Assembly (NCBI GenBank): GCA_031271045.1 | Contig: JAISWO010000029.1 | Location: 1-64,000, forward strand | Source: Tannerellaceae bacterium | GTDB taxonomy: Bacteria; Bacteroidota; Bacteroidia; Bacteroidales; Tannerellaceae | Length of the DNA stretch: 64,000 bases | Direction: 5' to 3' | Part shown: piece after piece, positions 38,493 to 46,369 of the stretch | Layout of the letters: every line of letters begins with the position of its first letter | Numbering within the stretch: position 1 is the first letter of the stretch | Program-made: the position numbers and the translations under genes | Notes under the pieces: model-generated | The model's input: only the letters and a program-made list of their open reading frames with translations | What the model was told of the DNA's origin: nothing | Database searches by the model: none

Positions 38493-39374
38493 TCACTTTG
38501 CCAGGTTGCGGTATTCCAGGGGGGTGTATTGGGTCTGGGTGCGGAAGAAGCGGATGAAGTATTGCGCATTTTCGAAGCACAGGGTCGACGAGATGGTGGA
38601 TATGGTGAGGTCGGTGTGGGTTAGCAGACGTTTGGCTTCCTGTACAATCCGGTTCTGGAGATATTGCTTGGCGTTGACGCCGATATTCTTTTTGATGATC
38701 TCGTTCAGGTAGCTGGGGGTTATGGAAAGGCGGTCGGCGTAGAAACGGATGGAATGTTGTTGAAGATAGTGGGCGTTTACCAGGAGGAGAAATTCGTTGA
38801 CGTAGCGGTTTTTTAATTGCTTGCTTTCTTCCGGGGGAAGGAGGGGAAGGACGTTATGTTCGTTTATATATGCGCGGTTCAAGAGGGTAAAGACTTCATG
38901 CACCAGGGGACGCACCAGGGCAAGCTTCTCTTTGGTGGCCGGCAAGGAGGCTTTCAGGTTCAAGACGGCGGTACGTATGCCGGCACAGGCTTCTTCGTTG
39001 GGCGTTGTCTTGGCTGAATACCGGCTCAGGGAGAAGAAGGAGAGGTTTTGCAGGAAGTTGCGGTCGTTGAACAGGGTTTGGATGGCTTCCTCTTTGAAGA
39101 CAAGGACGTAACCGTCTTTTATATTTTTGTTATCCCAGTTACGCGCTTTGCCGGGCTTGGAAAAGATGATATCCTGCGGCTTTACAATATGCGTCTGGTC
39201 GTCTACGGTAAAGAAACCGGAGCCTTCGGTTATGAATGTGATGTCATAATAGGTAAGTGAATGAAGTGCATTAGTCGAGAAGTAAGGCTTTATATAATGA
39301 AGCCCTGCTACGTCAATGTGTATCTCTTCTGCATTTGATTGACGGAAATAGTCATAATGTGGTATGTATTTCAT
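38493..39374 (-). CDS. AraC family transcriptional regulator
   Basis: This 293-residue regulator starts at the ATG at 39374 (MKYIPHYDYFRQSNAEE), where relatives start; an upstream extension would run into the promoter. An N-terminal cupin-like effector domain (about 1-150, TEGSGFFTVDDQTHIVKPQDI) is followed by a C-terminal AraC DNA-binding domain of two helix-turn-helix units (about 195-293). Recognisable parts are IRFYADRLSITPSYLNEIIK and NAQYFIRFFRTQTQYTPLEYR. It is divergent from aguA and convergent with the SusC/SusD operon, so it might control either; the sequence alone does not decide. It is of a different subgroup from the three AraC proteins at 58.8-61.8 kb. Confidence 0.88.
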   Translation of the reverse strand: MKYIPHYDYFRQSNAEEIHIDVAGLHYIKPYFSTNALHSLTYYDITFITEGSGFFTVDDQTHIVKPQDIIFSKPGKARNWDNKNIKDGYVLVFKEEAIQTLFNDRNFLQNLSFFSLSRYSAKTTPNEEACAGIRTAVLNLKASLPATKEKLALVRPLVHEVFTLLNRAYINEHNVLPLLPPEESKQLKNRYVNEFLLLVNAHYLQQHSIRFYADRLSITPSYLNEIIKKNIGVNAKQYLQNRIVQEAKRLLTHTDLTISTISSTLCFENAQYFIRFFRTQTQYTPLEYRNLAK

Positions 39375-39416
39375 TTCTTTTAAGTATGTAAGTCTTTCTG
39401 TTAGTGCAAGTGGCAA

Positions 39417-39485
39417 CAAAGGTAATGGATAATTCCGGATACACACTCATTGCCGGCAAAATAAATCGGAGCTTTTGTATCTTTG
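39417..39485. promoter_or_regulatory. Divergent -7 boxes between araC-like gene and aguA
   Basis: The complement of 39417-39424 reads TACCTTTG and would serve the AraC gene. TATCTTTG at 39478-39485 would serve aguA, with its ATG at 39520. Both match TAnnTTTG; neither has a -33 element at normal spacing. Confidence 0.4.
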
Positions 39486-39519
39486 CCTCCGATTGTGGAA
39501 TTTATCTTTTTTACTTTAT

Positions 39520-40551
39520 ATGATGGATACAAATAGTATAATATGGCCGGCCGAATGGCAGCCGCAGAGCGGTGTTCAACTCACCTGGCCGCACGAGGAG
39601 ACCGACTGGGCAAGGGATCTTGACCAGGTCATCCCCTGTTTCGTCGCTATTGCCCGCGAGATCGTCAAACGCGAGAAATTACTCATCGTCTGCCGCAACG
39701 AAGCCGACGTCCGGCAACAGTTAGGGGAAGATGTGGATATGGATGAGGTCATTTTCCGCCAAATACCCAGCAACGACACCTGGGCACGTGATCATGGCGG
39801 CATTGGAGTCTACCGCGACGGGGTTCCTCTCCTCCATGACTTTGTATTTAACGGCTGGGGAATGAAATATGCAGCAAATCTCGACAATCGAATCACCCAA
39901 CGGCTGTTTTTTACCAAGGCTTTCGATCCCCGAGTGAAGATCGAGTTCCACCCTTTGGTGCTCGAAGGAGGCAGTATCGAATCCGACGGACAGGGGACGT
40001 TGCTCACAACCGCTGCCTGCCTCTTGTCGTTCAACCGCAACGACCGCACCCCGTGCGCACAGATCGAGGCTTACCTGCTAAAGGCTTTCGGGCTCCGCCG
40101 CGTCCTCCGGCTCGAAAATGGAAGCCTCGAAGGGGACGATACCGATGCGCATGTCGATACATTAGCGCGCTTTTGCAGTCCCGACACGATTGCTTACGTG
40201 CAATGCTCTGATCCTGCCGACGAACATTATTCCCGCTTGCAAAAGATGGAGAAAGAACTCCAAGCCTTCCGGCAGGAGAACGGCATGCCTTATCGCCTTC
40301 TCCCACTTCCTATGGCCGAAAAGGTAATTCACGAGGGAAAAAGGCTTCCCGCCACCTACGCTAACTTTCTTGTCATTAACGGCGCCGTTCTGGTTCCTTT
40401 CTATCATTCGCCGGAAGACGACAGGGCGGCCAATGTCCTGCAAACGGCCTTCCCCGACCGGCAAATTATCGGTATCGACTCGCGCGCCCTCATCCTTCAG
40501 CATGGCTCGCTCCATTGCGTTACGATGCAATACCCGCTCGACTTTCTGTAA
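39520..40551 (+). CDS. aguA: Agmatine deiminase
   Basis: This 343-residue enzyme of the guanidino-group-modifying superfamily hydrolyses agmatine to N-carbamoylputrescine and ammonia. The start WPAEWQPQSGVQLTWPHEETDW, the NDTWARDHGG motif, LEGGSIESDG, the DDTDAHVDTLARF segment with its catalytic acid and His, and the nucleophile Cys C333 in GSLHCVT are all present. I used the ATG at 39520 because the family begins a few residues before WPAEW and a promoter box lies just upstream. A second ATG follows at once. It is directly followed by aguB for the next step of putrescine synthesis. Confidence 0.93.
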   Translation: MMDTNSIIWPAEWQPQSGVQLTWPHEETDWARDLDQVIPCFVAIAREIVKREKLLIVCRNEADVRQQLGEDVDMDEVIFRQIPSNDTWARDHGGIGVYRDGVPLLHDFVFNGWGMKYAANLDNRITQRLFFTKAFDPRVKIEFHPLVLEGGSIESDGQGTLLTTAACLLSFNRNDRTPCAQIEAYLLKAFGLRRVLRLENGSLEGDDTDAHVDTLARFCSPDTIAYVQCSDPADEHYSRLQKMEKELQAFRQENGMPYRLLPLPMAEKVIHEGKRLPATYANFLVINGAVLVPFYHSPEDDRAANVLQTAFPDRQIIGIDSRALILQHGSLHCVTMQYPLDFL

Positions 40552-41459
40552 TCCCCATTCATCTTATTTTCTCAACACTGCAAACAGCTATCATACCAGC
40601 CTCTCTCAGCAACGACCGGACTGCCAACGTCGACAAGCTCCGCCGTCTGGTCATCGACTGCGCCCGTCAGGGAGCCGACCTCGCCGTTCTGCCCGAATTG
40701 CACAACGGTCTCTACTTCTGCCAAACAGAAGACGCCGCCGCCTTCGACCAGGCCGAGACGATCCCCGGTCCTTCGACCCAAGTCTTCGGTGAAGTAGCCC
40801 GCGAGCACGGTATTGTCATCGTCCTCTCACTTTTTGAGAAGAGGGCGCCCGGTCTTTACCACAATACGGCCGTTGTTCTGGAACGCGACGGGAATATAGC
40901 CGGCAAATACCGCAAGATGCATATCCCCGACGACCCGGCATACTACGAAAAGTATTATTTCACGCCCGGCGACCTTGGTTTCCATCCCATACAGACTTCC
41001 GTCGGCTCCCTGGGGCTGATGGTCTGCTGGGATCAGTGGTTTCCCGAAGCCGCCCGGCTGATGGCTATGCGCGGTGCCGATATATTGGTTTATCCTACCG
41101 CTATTGGCTGGGACAAAGCCGATACGGAGGCAGAAAAAAGCCGTCAGCGCGATGCCTGGCAGACCATTCAGCGTGCGCACGCCATTGCGAACGGTCTGCC
41201 GCTCGTTGCCGTCAATCGCGTCGGTCACGAAGCCGATCCTTCCGGCCTTACGAGCGGTATAGACTTCTGGGGGAGCAGTTTTGTTGCCGGACCGCAGGGC
41301 GAGATCCTGGCCCATCTCGACGAGACGTCCGAAGGAGTCTGTATTGTCGCTACCGATCCCTTACGTACTGAGGAGGTACGCCGTTGGTGGCCTTTCTTTC
41401 GCGACCGGCGCATTGATGCTTACAAGGAATTGAGCGAACGTTTCCTGAAAAATCACTAA
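40515..41459 (+). CDS. aguB: N-carbamoylputrescine amidase (start codon unusual)
   Basis: This nitrilase-superfamily enzyme converts N-carbamoylputrescine to putrescine, completing the agmatine route begun by aguA. The catalytic triad appears as the Glu in LPELHNGLYF, the Lys in GKYRKMHIPDDP and the Cys in LMVCWDQWFPEA; family motifs FEKRAPGLYHNTAVV and VGHEADPSG are intact. The start is odd. No ATG or GTG lies in frame before the first conserved strand (IFSTLQTA). The only conventional codon is TTG at 40515, which would overlap the aguA active-site codon and add about 14 unrelated residues. An ATT at 40557, 5 bp after the aguA stop, is where the family ATG should be. Confidence 0.9.
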   Translation: MRYDAIPARLSVIPIHLIFSTLQTAIIPASLSNDRTANVDKLRRLVIDCARQGADLAVLPELHNGLYFCQTEDAAAFDQAETIPGPSTQVFGEVAREHGIVIVLSLFEKRAPGLYHNTAVVLERDGNIAGKYRKMHIPDDPAYYEKYYFTPGDLGFHPIQTSVGSLGLMVCWDQWFPEAARLMAMRGADILVYPTAIGWDKADTEAEKSRQRDAWQTIQRAHAIANGLPLVAVNRVGHEADPSGLTSGIDFWGSSFVAGPQGEILAHLDETSEGVCIVATDPLRTEEVRRWWPFFRDRRIDAYKELSERFLKNH

Positions 41460-41506
41460 CTTGCCGTCGTTTTGAAACAACTAACAATAGTTTAATCTTT
41501 CAATCC

Positions 41507-41989
41507 ATGAATAATTCCAACTTTACTCCTTTCCGGCGTCTGATTTCGAATCTCGGTTCGATTTTCTCCCTTGTTTTTCTGTTGAAGTACACGGTTTTTG
41601 TCGTTATCCTGTCTGCCGTTTTGCTTTCGTTGCGGCTGTATTCCGATCCTTCCGAACAATTATTGCTTTGGAGGGTCTTTCTTTGTGCGTTGGCGATAAG
41701 TCTTCTGGCCGGTATCAGAATAGCGGTCAACAGGAGGAAGGCTAAAGGCAAAACCGCTGATCCTCATCCGCAGTGTGACGATGTTGCAGACGAATCTAAT
41801 GTGACAACAGGAAAAAGAACCTTGATTACGTCGCTTTGTATCGTAGCTGTCCTGCATGCCACATTATACATTATAGTATATACCGTAACATACTTCCTAA
41901 GTAACAGTACGGTGGTAAGTCTCATCCTGGCCACGCCGACTATTCTGGTACCGCTCGCAAATAAAATATACGCACCCACAATAAAATGA
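41507..41989 (+). CDS. Unrecognised membrane protein, fused modules A and B
   Basis: I do not recognise this 160-residue protein. It has four hydrophobic segments (about 20-42, 53-70, 105-128, 133-152) with a basic, hydrophilic linker RRKAKGK between the pairs. Residues 1-80 (module A) align with the N-terminus of the next gene: both share MN.S.FT..RL.SN..SIF and a YSD.SE stretch before RRKAK.K. Residues 98-160 (module B, TTGKRTLITSLC onward) align with the start of the third gene, TTRKQTLIMWVC. Even the untranslated leader AATAGTTTAATCTTT is shared with the second gene. It may therefore be a fusion or deletion product of a two-gene unit, or the ancestral form. Confidence 0.65.
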   Translation: MNNSNFTPFRRLISNLGSIFSLVFLLKYTVFVVILSAVLLSLRLYSDPSEQLLLWRVFLCALAISLLAGIRIAVNRRKAKGKTADPHPQCDDVADESNVTTGKRTLITSLCIVAVLHATLYIIVYTVTYFLSNSTVVSLILATPTILVPLANKIYAPTIK

Positions 41990-42030
41990 GAAGCTAACAA
42001 AGCTCCAGCAATAGTTTAATCTTTCTATCC

Positions 42031-43002
42031 ATGAATAAGTCCTTCTTTACTCGTCTTTGGCGTCTAATGTCGAATAGCGATTCGATCTTTTTCCAATTTC
42101 TTATGCTGGCGTACATGGTTTTACTTACTACAGTGTCTGCCGTTATGCTCTTGCGGAAGCAGTATTCCGATCTCTCAGAATTATGGTTGTTTTGGGGTAC
42201 GCTTATTTGTTCGTTGACGATAACGGTCCTGACCTGTATCAGGATGATAGTCAAAAGAAGAAAGGCCAAAGAGAAAATCTCAGATCTTTCTTCACCGATT
42301 GTTAAACAATGCGCGGTAGAATCATTCAATAGTGGTCCAATTCTCTACAATAGTGGTCCAATTTTCATCAAAAATTCATTGGATATAGATATTACAGAAG
42401 AATCGGCCTTGAGTCAGGAAAAAGAAGCATCCTCGGAAGAACAAGTCAAGGAAATAAAGAAAGGAGATGCCCACATATGTATCCTGATAGCTCGACTCTA
42501 CGAACTAATAGGCAAACTCAAGGACGCCAAAGACAACTACCGCCAAGCCGTCGAGATCTTTCCCTCTTTCGAGAACTATTTGCAGCTGGCAAACTTCTAT
42601 TCCAGGCAAAATGATCTCTCGAAAGCCGAAAGTCACTATCTCACTTGCCTCTTTCTTGCTAAGACTTTGCCGGAAAGAGCGGAGATTAATAATCATTTAG
42701 GAAATCTCTACCGGAAGAAGAAAGACTATCCGAGAGCGGCTGCATCTTTTGAAGAAGCTTTGATGATACAGCGCGAGTTAGCCGACATCAATCCGCAAGT
42801 ATACCTTCCGGAAGTGGTACAGACTTTAGCTCTTCTTGCCGTCTTTTATCAGCAGGAGATGCCGGATGAAGAACATTCCGTTCGATACGCAAAGGATCTC
42901 CTTTCTCTATCTCCGGAAGATACTCCTGCTGTTCGCCAAGCCAGAGAGAGCGCAGAGAACGTATTAAAGTCTTGGAAGAATCGTGAATCACAGCAAAATT
43001 AG
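42031..43002 (+). CDS. Unrecognised membrane-anchored TPR protein (module A plus TPR)
   Basis: This 323-residue protein has the module A membrane anchor (two hydrophobic segments at about 20-42 and 50-70) and a short repeat NSGPILYNSGPIF near 101-113. An acidic linker and a cytoplasmic tetratricopeptide region (about 150-300) follow, including KLKDAKDNYRQAVEIFP, NDLSKAESHYLTCLFLAK and KDYPRAAASFEEALMIQREL. TPR regions bind partner proteins; no enzymatic domain is seen. It begins 41 bp after the preceding gene and ends 13 bp before the third, which has a strong AGGGGAGGA ribosome site. The three are likely one operon. Function is unknown. Confidence 0.7.
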   Translation: MNKSFFTRLWRLMSNSDSIFFQFLMLAYMVLLTTVSAVMLLRKQYSDLSELWLFWGTLICSLTITVLTCIRMIVKRRKAKEKISDLSSPIVKQCAVESFNSGPILYNSGPIFIKNSLDIDITEESALSQEKEASSEEQVKEIKKGDAHICILIARLYELIGKLKDAKDNYRQAVEIFPSFENYLQLANFYSRQNDLSKAESHYLTCLFLAKTLPERAEINNHLGNLYRKKKDYPRAAASFEEALMIQRELADINPQVYLPEVVQTLALLAVFYQQEMPDEEHSVRYAKDLLSLSPEDTPAVRQARESAENVLKSWKNRESQQN

Positions 43003-43015
43003 GGGAGGATCTGAT

Positions 43016-43645
43016 ATGACAACAAGAAAACAAACATTGATTATGTGGGTTTGTGTTGCGCCTATATTATGCGCCATAATAAGCTTCGTAACCGATCATA
43101 TCAAGACAGGTTTCTTCCTGGCGCTCATACCGGCCATTCTGTTACAATTCCCAGGAATCTTCGCCCCCATAGTAAAACTTATTGAAATATTCGTTCCCGA
43201 TGAGAATGAAAAGAGCATAGATAAGAAAATATCAAAAGCAAAAGGCAAAATATCAAAAATAGAAGACAAGAAAACAAAGCTCCAAGAACGTATAAAAGGA
43301 AAGGAACGTGATATAGTTGAACTCTACGTTAGAAAATTGGAAATTTTATGCTCGAAGGAGAAAAATCTTGAATGGGGGGCGCTTAAAGACGAGTACATAA
43401 AAAGGATTATGGAGACATTCCGGGAGATAAAAATAAGAAAACCTTCATATAAGATCTACGTAGACTGTGGCGATTACGCTTTTAGCAAAGAGCTGTATGA
43501 CAAAGCGGAGAGGAATTATATGCTATGTAAGGAGTTTTATGCGTATAAGAACTCATTAGATACCCAAGCGATAATTGATGGAAAGATTAAAATGATACGC
43601 TATATCCGCGGCAGAATCTCCATTGATCCCGAAGAAATAATCTAA
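43016..43645 (+). CDS. Unrecognised membrane protein (module B plus coiled coil)
   Basis: This 209-residue protein starts at the ATG at 43016, placed by AGGGGAGGA a few bases upstream and by alignment to module B; an earlier in-frame GTG at 42983 would overlap the previous gene. Two hydrophobic segments (about 8-26 and 31-52) match the C-terminal half of the first gene in this cluster. A lysine/glutamate-rich coiled coil (about 66-105, KKISKAKGKISKIEDKKTK) and a helical C-terminal region with TPR-like character (SKELYDKAERNYMLCKEFY) follow. Codon use is more A/T-rich than in the flanking core genes. The function is unknown; partnership with the TPR protein is inferred. Confidence 0.65.
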   Translation: MTTRKQTLIMWVCVAPILCAIISFVTDHIKTGFFLALIPAILLQFPGIFAPIVKLIEIFVPDENEKSIDKKISKAKGKISKIEDKKTKLQERIKGKERDIVELYVRKLEILCSKEKNLEWGALKDEYIKRIMETFREIKIRKPSYKIYVDCGDYAFSKELYDKAERNYMLCKEFYAYKNSLDTQAIIDGKIKMIRYIRGRISIDPEEII

Positions 43646-43891
43646 CCATCGAAGAAAATCTCCCAACTTCCCCCCAATTTCTCTTAACAAGTCAGGGAAA
43701 TGACCGGATCAATCCCCGACAACTTCCTTCCCGGTAAGCTTTTATCCGGTATATTTTGATATATCTCCCTTATATGTCGTCAAAAGAACGATCCATCTTC
43801 TTTTTTCTTCAAAAATCCAAGCAGATATACTATTTATTTCTACATTTGCATCAAATTGTTCTTTGATTTGATGAAACACTTTTCCTCGAAA
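43646..43891 (+). promoter_or_regulatory. Intergenic region with -7 box and hairpin reading into the 21-bp repeat array
   Basis: This A/T-rich stretch has no gene I can support over its first 195 bases. TACATTTG at 43841-43848 matches TAnnTTTG and is followed by TCAAAT (43851-43856) and ATTTGA (43866-43871), a 6-bp hairpin. An ATG at 43871 opens 33 codons ending inside the fifth repeat unit. Transcription from here would run through the repeats. Confidence 0.4.
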
Positions 43892-44164
43892 GTCGCTGCA
43901 CATTGCTCCAAGGTCGCTGCATCTCGGTTTTGTGTCGCTGCATCTCGGTTTTGGGTCGCTGCATATCGGTTTTATATCGCTGCATATCGCTTTTAAGTCG
44001 CTGCATATCGCTTTTAAGTCACTGCATACGGCTCAAAAGTCACTGCATATCGCTTTTAGGTCACTGCATATCGCTCGAAAGTCGCTACATATCGCTCCAA
44101 AGTCACTGCATATCGCTCGAAAGTCACTGCATATCGCCCCAAAGTCGCTGCATATCGCTCAAAA
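43892..44164. repeat. Thirteen tandem copies of a 21-bp repeat
   Basis: The unit GTCGCTGCATATCGCTTTTAA and variants repeats every 21 bp without length change for 273 bp. Substitutions recur at a few positions: TCG/TCA, CTG/CTA, GCT/GCC and a variable triplet before AAG. In the frame reading K-S-L-H-I-A-x most changes are silent except the x position (F, R, P, Q); in the other frames the same changes alter residues. No ATG opens that frame, only a GTG at 43932. I do not call it a gene, but it is a noteworthy array. From 44165 to the gene at 44323 nothing else is seen. Confidence 0.9.
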
Positions 44165-44322
44165 GTCAAAGAAGTAAGGAAAGATACCCGTCCCGCCGGT
44201 AGAATCAGGCGGCAGCCGCCTCCCCGCCTGCCTGAAACGTACCGGAAGAGGTAAAGCCCCCGCCGCTTGTTTGTATCGACATTATCATGTACTTTTGTCC
44301 ATCTTAAAAGTAAACAAATAAG

Positions 44323-44910
44323 ATGTATAAAAATTTGTTCCGACAGCTCATCTTCCTTCTCTCCGCACCAGCACAAGCCTGGAGGGATCTGACCGAAAGA
44401 GAGGAAAAGAAAGACGATTACCTGACGCAGTTTGTATACCCGCTGATCGGGCTCGTCGCCGCAAGCGCCTTCGTGGGCGTCTTCTTCGCCGAAAGAGATT
44501 TCCAATTCGAACATGCCATCAAAGCAGCCATCAAAGCCATCTTCTCATCCTTCGGAGGATACTTCCTGGCCGCTTACCTGCTGAACGAGCTGCGGAAGAG
44601 AATCTTCAAACAGCAAGACAACTTGCTGCTTTGCCGGCGGTTTACGGGCTATGCCTCGGCCGGCCTCTTTGCTCTGCACATCCTTTTCGCCCTCCTGCCC
44701 ATCATCCCGCTGTTCGACTTCCTTTTCCTTCGCATCTTTATCCTTTTCCTTGCCACCCTCTACATCGCCTGGGAAGGAGTGATGCCTTATCTGCAAACCG
44801 TCGAACACCATCGTCTGAAACTTTCCGTCGCCGCATCACTGCTGATCGTCCTGACACCCGAAATAATCAACCGCATCCTCTTCATCCTGATGCCCGGACT
44901 GAGGAGCTGA
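44323..44910 (+). CDS. Yip1-domain-like membrane protein
   Basis: This 195-residue protein has a short amphipathic start (LIFLLSAPAQAWRDLTEREE) and five hydrophobic segments. The pattern SPxxxW..L in the first 25 residues, followed by a membrane block with a conserved TGYASAGLFALHILFAL segment, is typical of bacterial Yip1-family proteins. Their function is not established. It lies 15 bp upstream of smpB on the same strand and probably shares a transcript with it and the next gene. Confidence 0.7.
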   Translation: MYKNLFRQLIFLLSAPAQAWRDLTEREEKKDDYLTQFVYPLIGLVAASAFVGVFFAERDFQFEHAIKAAIKAIFSSFGGYFLAAYLLNELRKRIFKQQDNLLLCRRFTGYASAGLFALHILFALLPIIPLFDFLFLRIFILFLATLYIAWEGVMPYLQTVEHHRLKLSVAASLLIVLTPEIINRILFILMPGLRS

Positions 44911-44925
44911 AAATATATACCAATC

Positions 44926-45387
44926 ATGAAAGAGAAATGGCAAACTAACATACAGATCAAAAACAAACGGGCTACCTTCGACTACGAACTGCTCGAAACC
45001 TTCACCGCCGGCCTGGTGCTCACCGGAACGGAAATCAAATCCATCCGCTTAGGCAAAGCAAGCCTGGTCGACACCTACTGCCTCGTCGAGAAAAGCGAGC
45101 TCTGGCTCAAAAACATGTACGTCGCCGAATATTTCTACGGCACCTACAACAACCACCAGGCCCGCCGCGACCGCAAACTGCTGCTCACCAAACGGGAATT
45201 GAAGAAACTCGAATCCACCGCCCGCAACACCGGCTTCACCATCATCCCCACCCGCTTGTTCATCAACGACAAAGGCCTGGCCAAGATCGTCATCGCCATT
45301 GCCAAAGGAAAAAAAGAATACGACAAACGCGAATCTATCCGCCAACGCGACGATAAACGCGAAATGGACCGCGCCTTCAAACGATAA
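44926..45387 (+). CDS. smpB: SsrA-binding protein SmpB
   Basis: This 153-residue RNA-binding protein is the partner of tmRNA in rescuing stalled ribosomes. The oligonucleotide-binding beta barrel shows [27 protein letters not shown] and the [12 protein letters not shown] segment. The basic C-terminal tail [20 protein letters not shown] becomes helical in the ribosome mRNA channel in homologues. Length is normal. The tmRNA gene itself is not seen in this window. It sits between the Yip1-like and nucleoside-recognition genes with short gaps. Confidence 0.95.
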   Translation: MKEKWQTNIQIKNKRATFDYELLETFTAGLVLTGTEIKSIRLGKASLVDTYCLVEKSELWLKNMYVAEYFYGTYNNHQARRDRKLLLTKRELKKLESTARNTGFTIIPTRLFINDKGLAKIVIAIAKGKKEYDKRESIRQRDDKREMDRAFKR

Positions 45388-45399
45388 CTCCCCTACCCC

Positions 45400-46347
45400 A
45401 TGAATACAATCCTCACCCGGATATGTACCTGCGTCCGTCAGGCGCTACCCCGATCCGCCAGGACCTGTCTCTGGCTCCTGAAGATCATCCTGCCCATCTC
45501 CCTGCTGGTTCGCCTGCTCCAGTATTCGGGATTGCTCGGCGCCTTCTCCGCCCGGCTCGAACCGCTCTTCTCCCTCATCGGACTGCCGGGCGAAACAGCC
45601 ATCGTATTTATCACAAGTATCTTCTGCCCCCTGTATGCACCCATCGCCCTGATCTCTTCCATGGGCTTAGGCGTACGTGAAGCCACGATCCTGGCCCTGA
45701 TGTGCCTGGTATCACACAACCTCGTCGTCGAATCCTCCGTCCAGGCCCGCACCGGATCCCGCTTCTGGGAAATCACTCTGCTGCGCATCGTGATGAGCTT
45801 CGTCATCGCCCTGAGTCTCCATTGGATAATGCCGCGCGACGGATGGGGAACCGTCGGCGTCAGCGCCGGCGCCGAAGCGTACGATAGCCTCCGCGACGTC
45901 TTCATCCTCTGGTTCGTCAGCTCGATGAAAGTCGTCTTCACCATCGTCGCCATCGTCACCGCGCTGATGATCCTCCACTACATCCTCGAAGAATTCCGCC
46001 TGATGAAAGGACTCTCCAACGTCTTCGCCCCGCTGATGGGCTTCATGGGCCTCCCCCGCGATACAGCCTTCCTCTGGCTCGTAGGTAATCTCGTAGGATT
46101 AGCCTACGGAGGAGCCATCATGGTCGAACAAGTGGAACAAAAGAAACTCTCCTGCAAGAACGGCAACCTCCTGAACTATCACTTAGCCGTCAATCATTCC
46201 ATGTTGGAAGATACCATCATCTTCGTCGCCATCGGTATCCCGGCCCTCTGGATACTCCTTACGCGACTCCTCTTCGCCGCCGCAGTCGTATGGCTCCGCC
46301 GACTGTACGACTACATATATACACAACACCAACAGATAAAGATATAG
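45400..46347 (+). CDS. Nucleoside-recognition (Gate) domain membrane protein
   Basis: This 315-residue membrane protein has about eight hydrophobic segments and two nucleoside-recognition/Gate domains (about residues 25-135 and 190-290). Both contain the pattern of helix, MG-x-P/LP, and T/S-rich loop: LIGLPGETAIVFITS and LMGFMGLPRDTAFLW. Similar proteins include spore maturation A/B homologues and the gate of CNT transporters. Substrate unknown; transport is inferred. It starts 13 bp after smpB and ends 23 bp before metH, so all may be in one operon. Confidence 0.8.
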   Translation: MNTILTRICTCVRQALPRSARTCLWLLKIILPISLLVRLLQYSGLLGAFSARLEPLFSLIGLPGETAIVFITSIFCPLYAPIALISSMGLGVREATILALMCLVSHNLVVESSVQARTGSRFWEITLLRIVMSFVIALSLHWIMPRDGWGTVGVSAGAEAYDSLRDVFILWFVSSMKVVFTIVAIVTALMILHYILEEFRLMKGLSNVFAPLMGFMGLPRDTAFLWLVGNLVGLAYGGAIMVEQVEQKKLSCKNGNLLNYHLAVNHSMLEDTIIFVAIGIPALWILLTRLLFAAAVVWLRRLYDYIYTQHQQIKI

Positions 46348-46369
46348 ATACAATAAAGATACAGACACA

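Noticed and set aside
43892..44164. CRISPR array
   Set aside because: Units are 21-bp head-to-tail tandem repeats with no unique spacers, and no cas gene is in the window.
46348..46369. Cobalamin or S-adenosylmethionine riboswitch before metH
   Set aside because: The gap to the previous gene is only 22 bp, too small for either; the metY upstream region is also too short when its -7 box is accepted.
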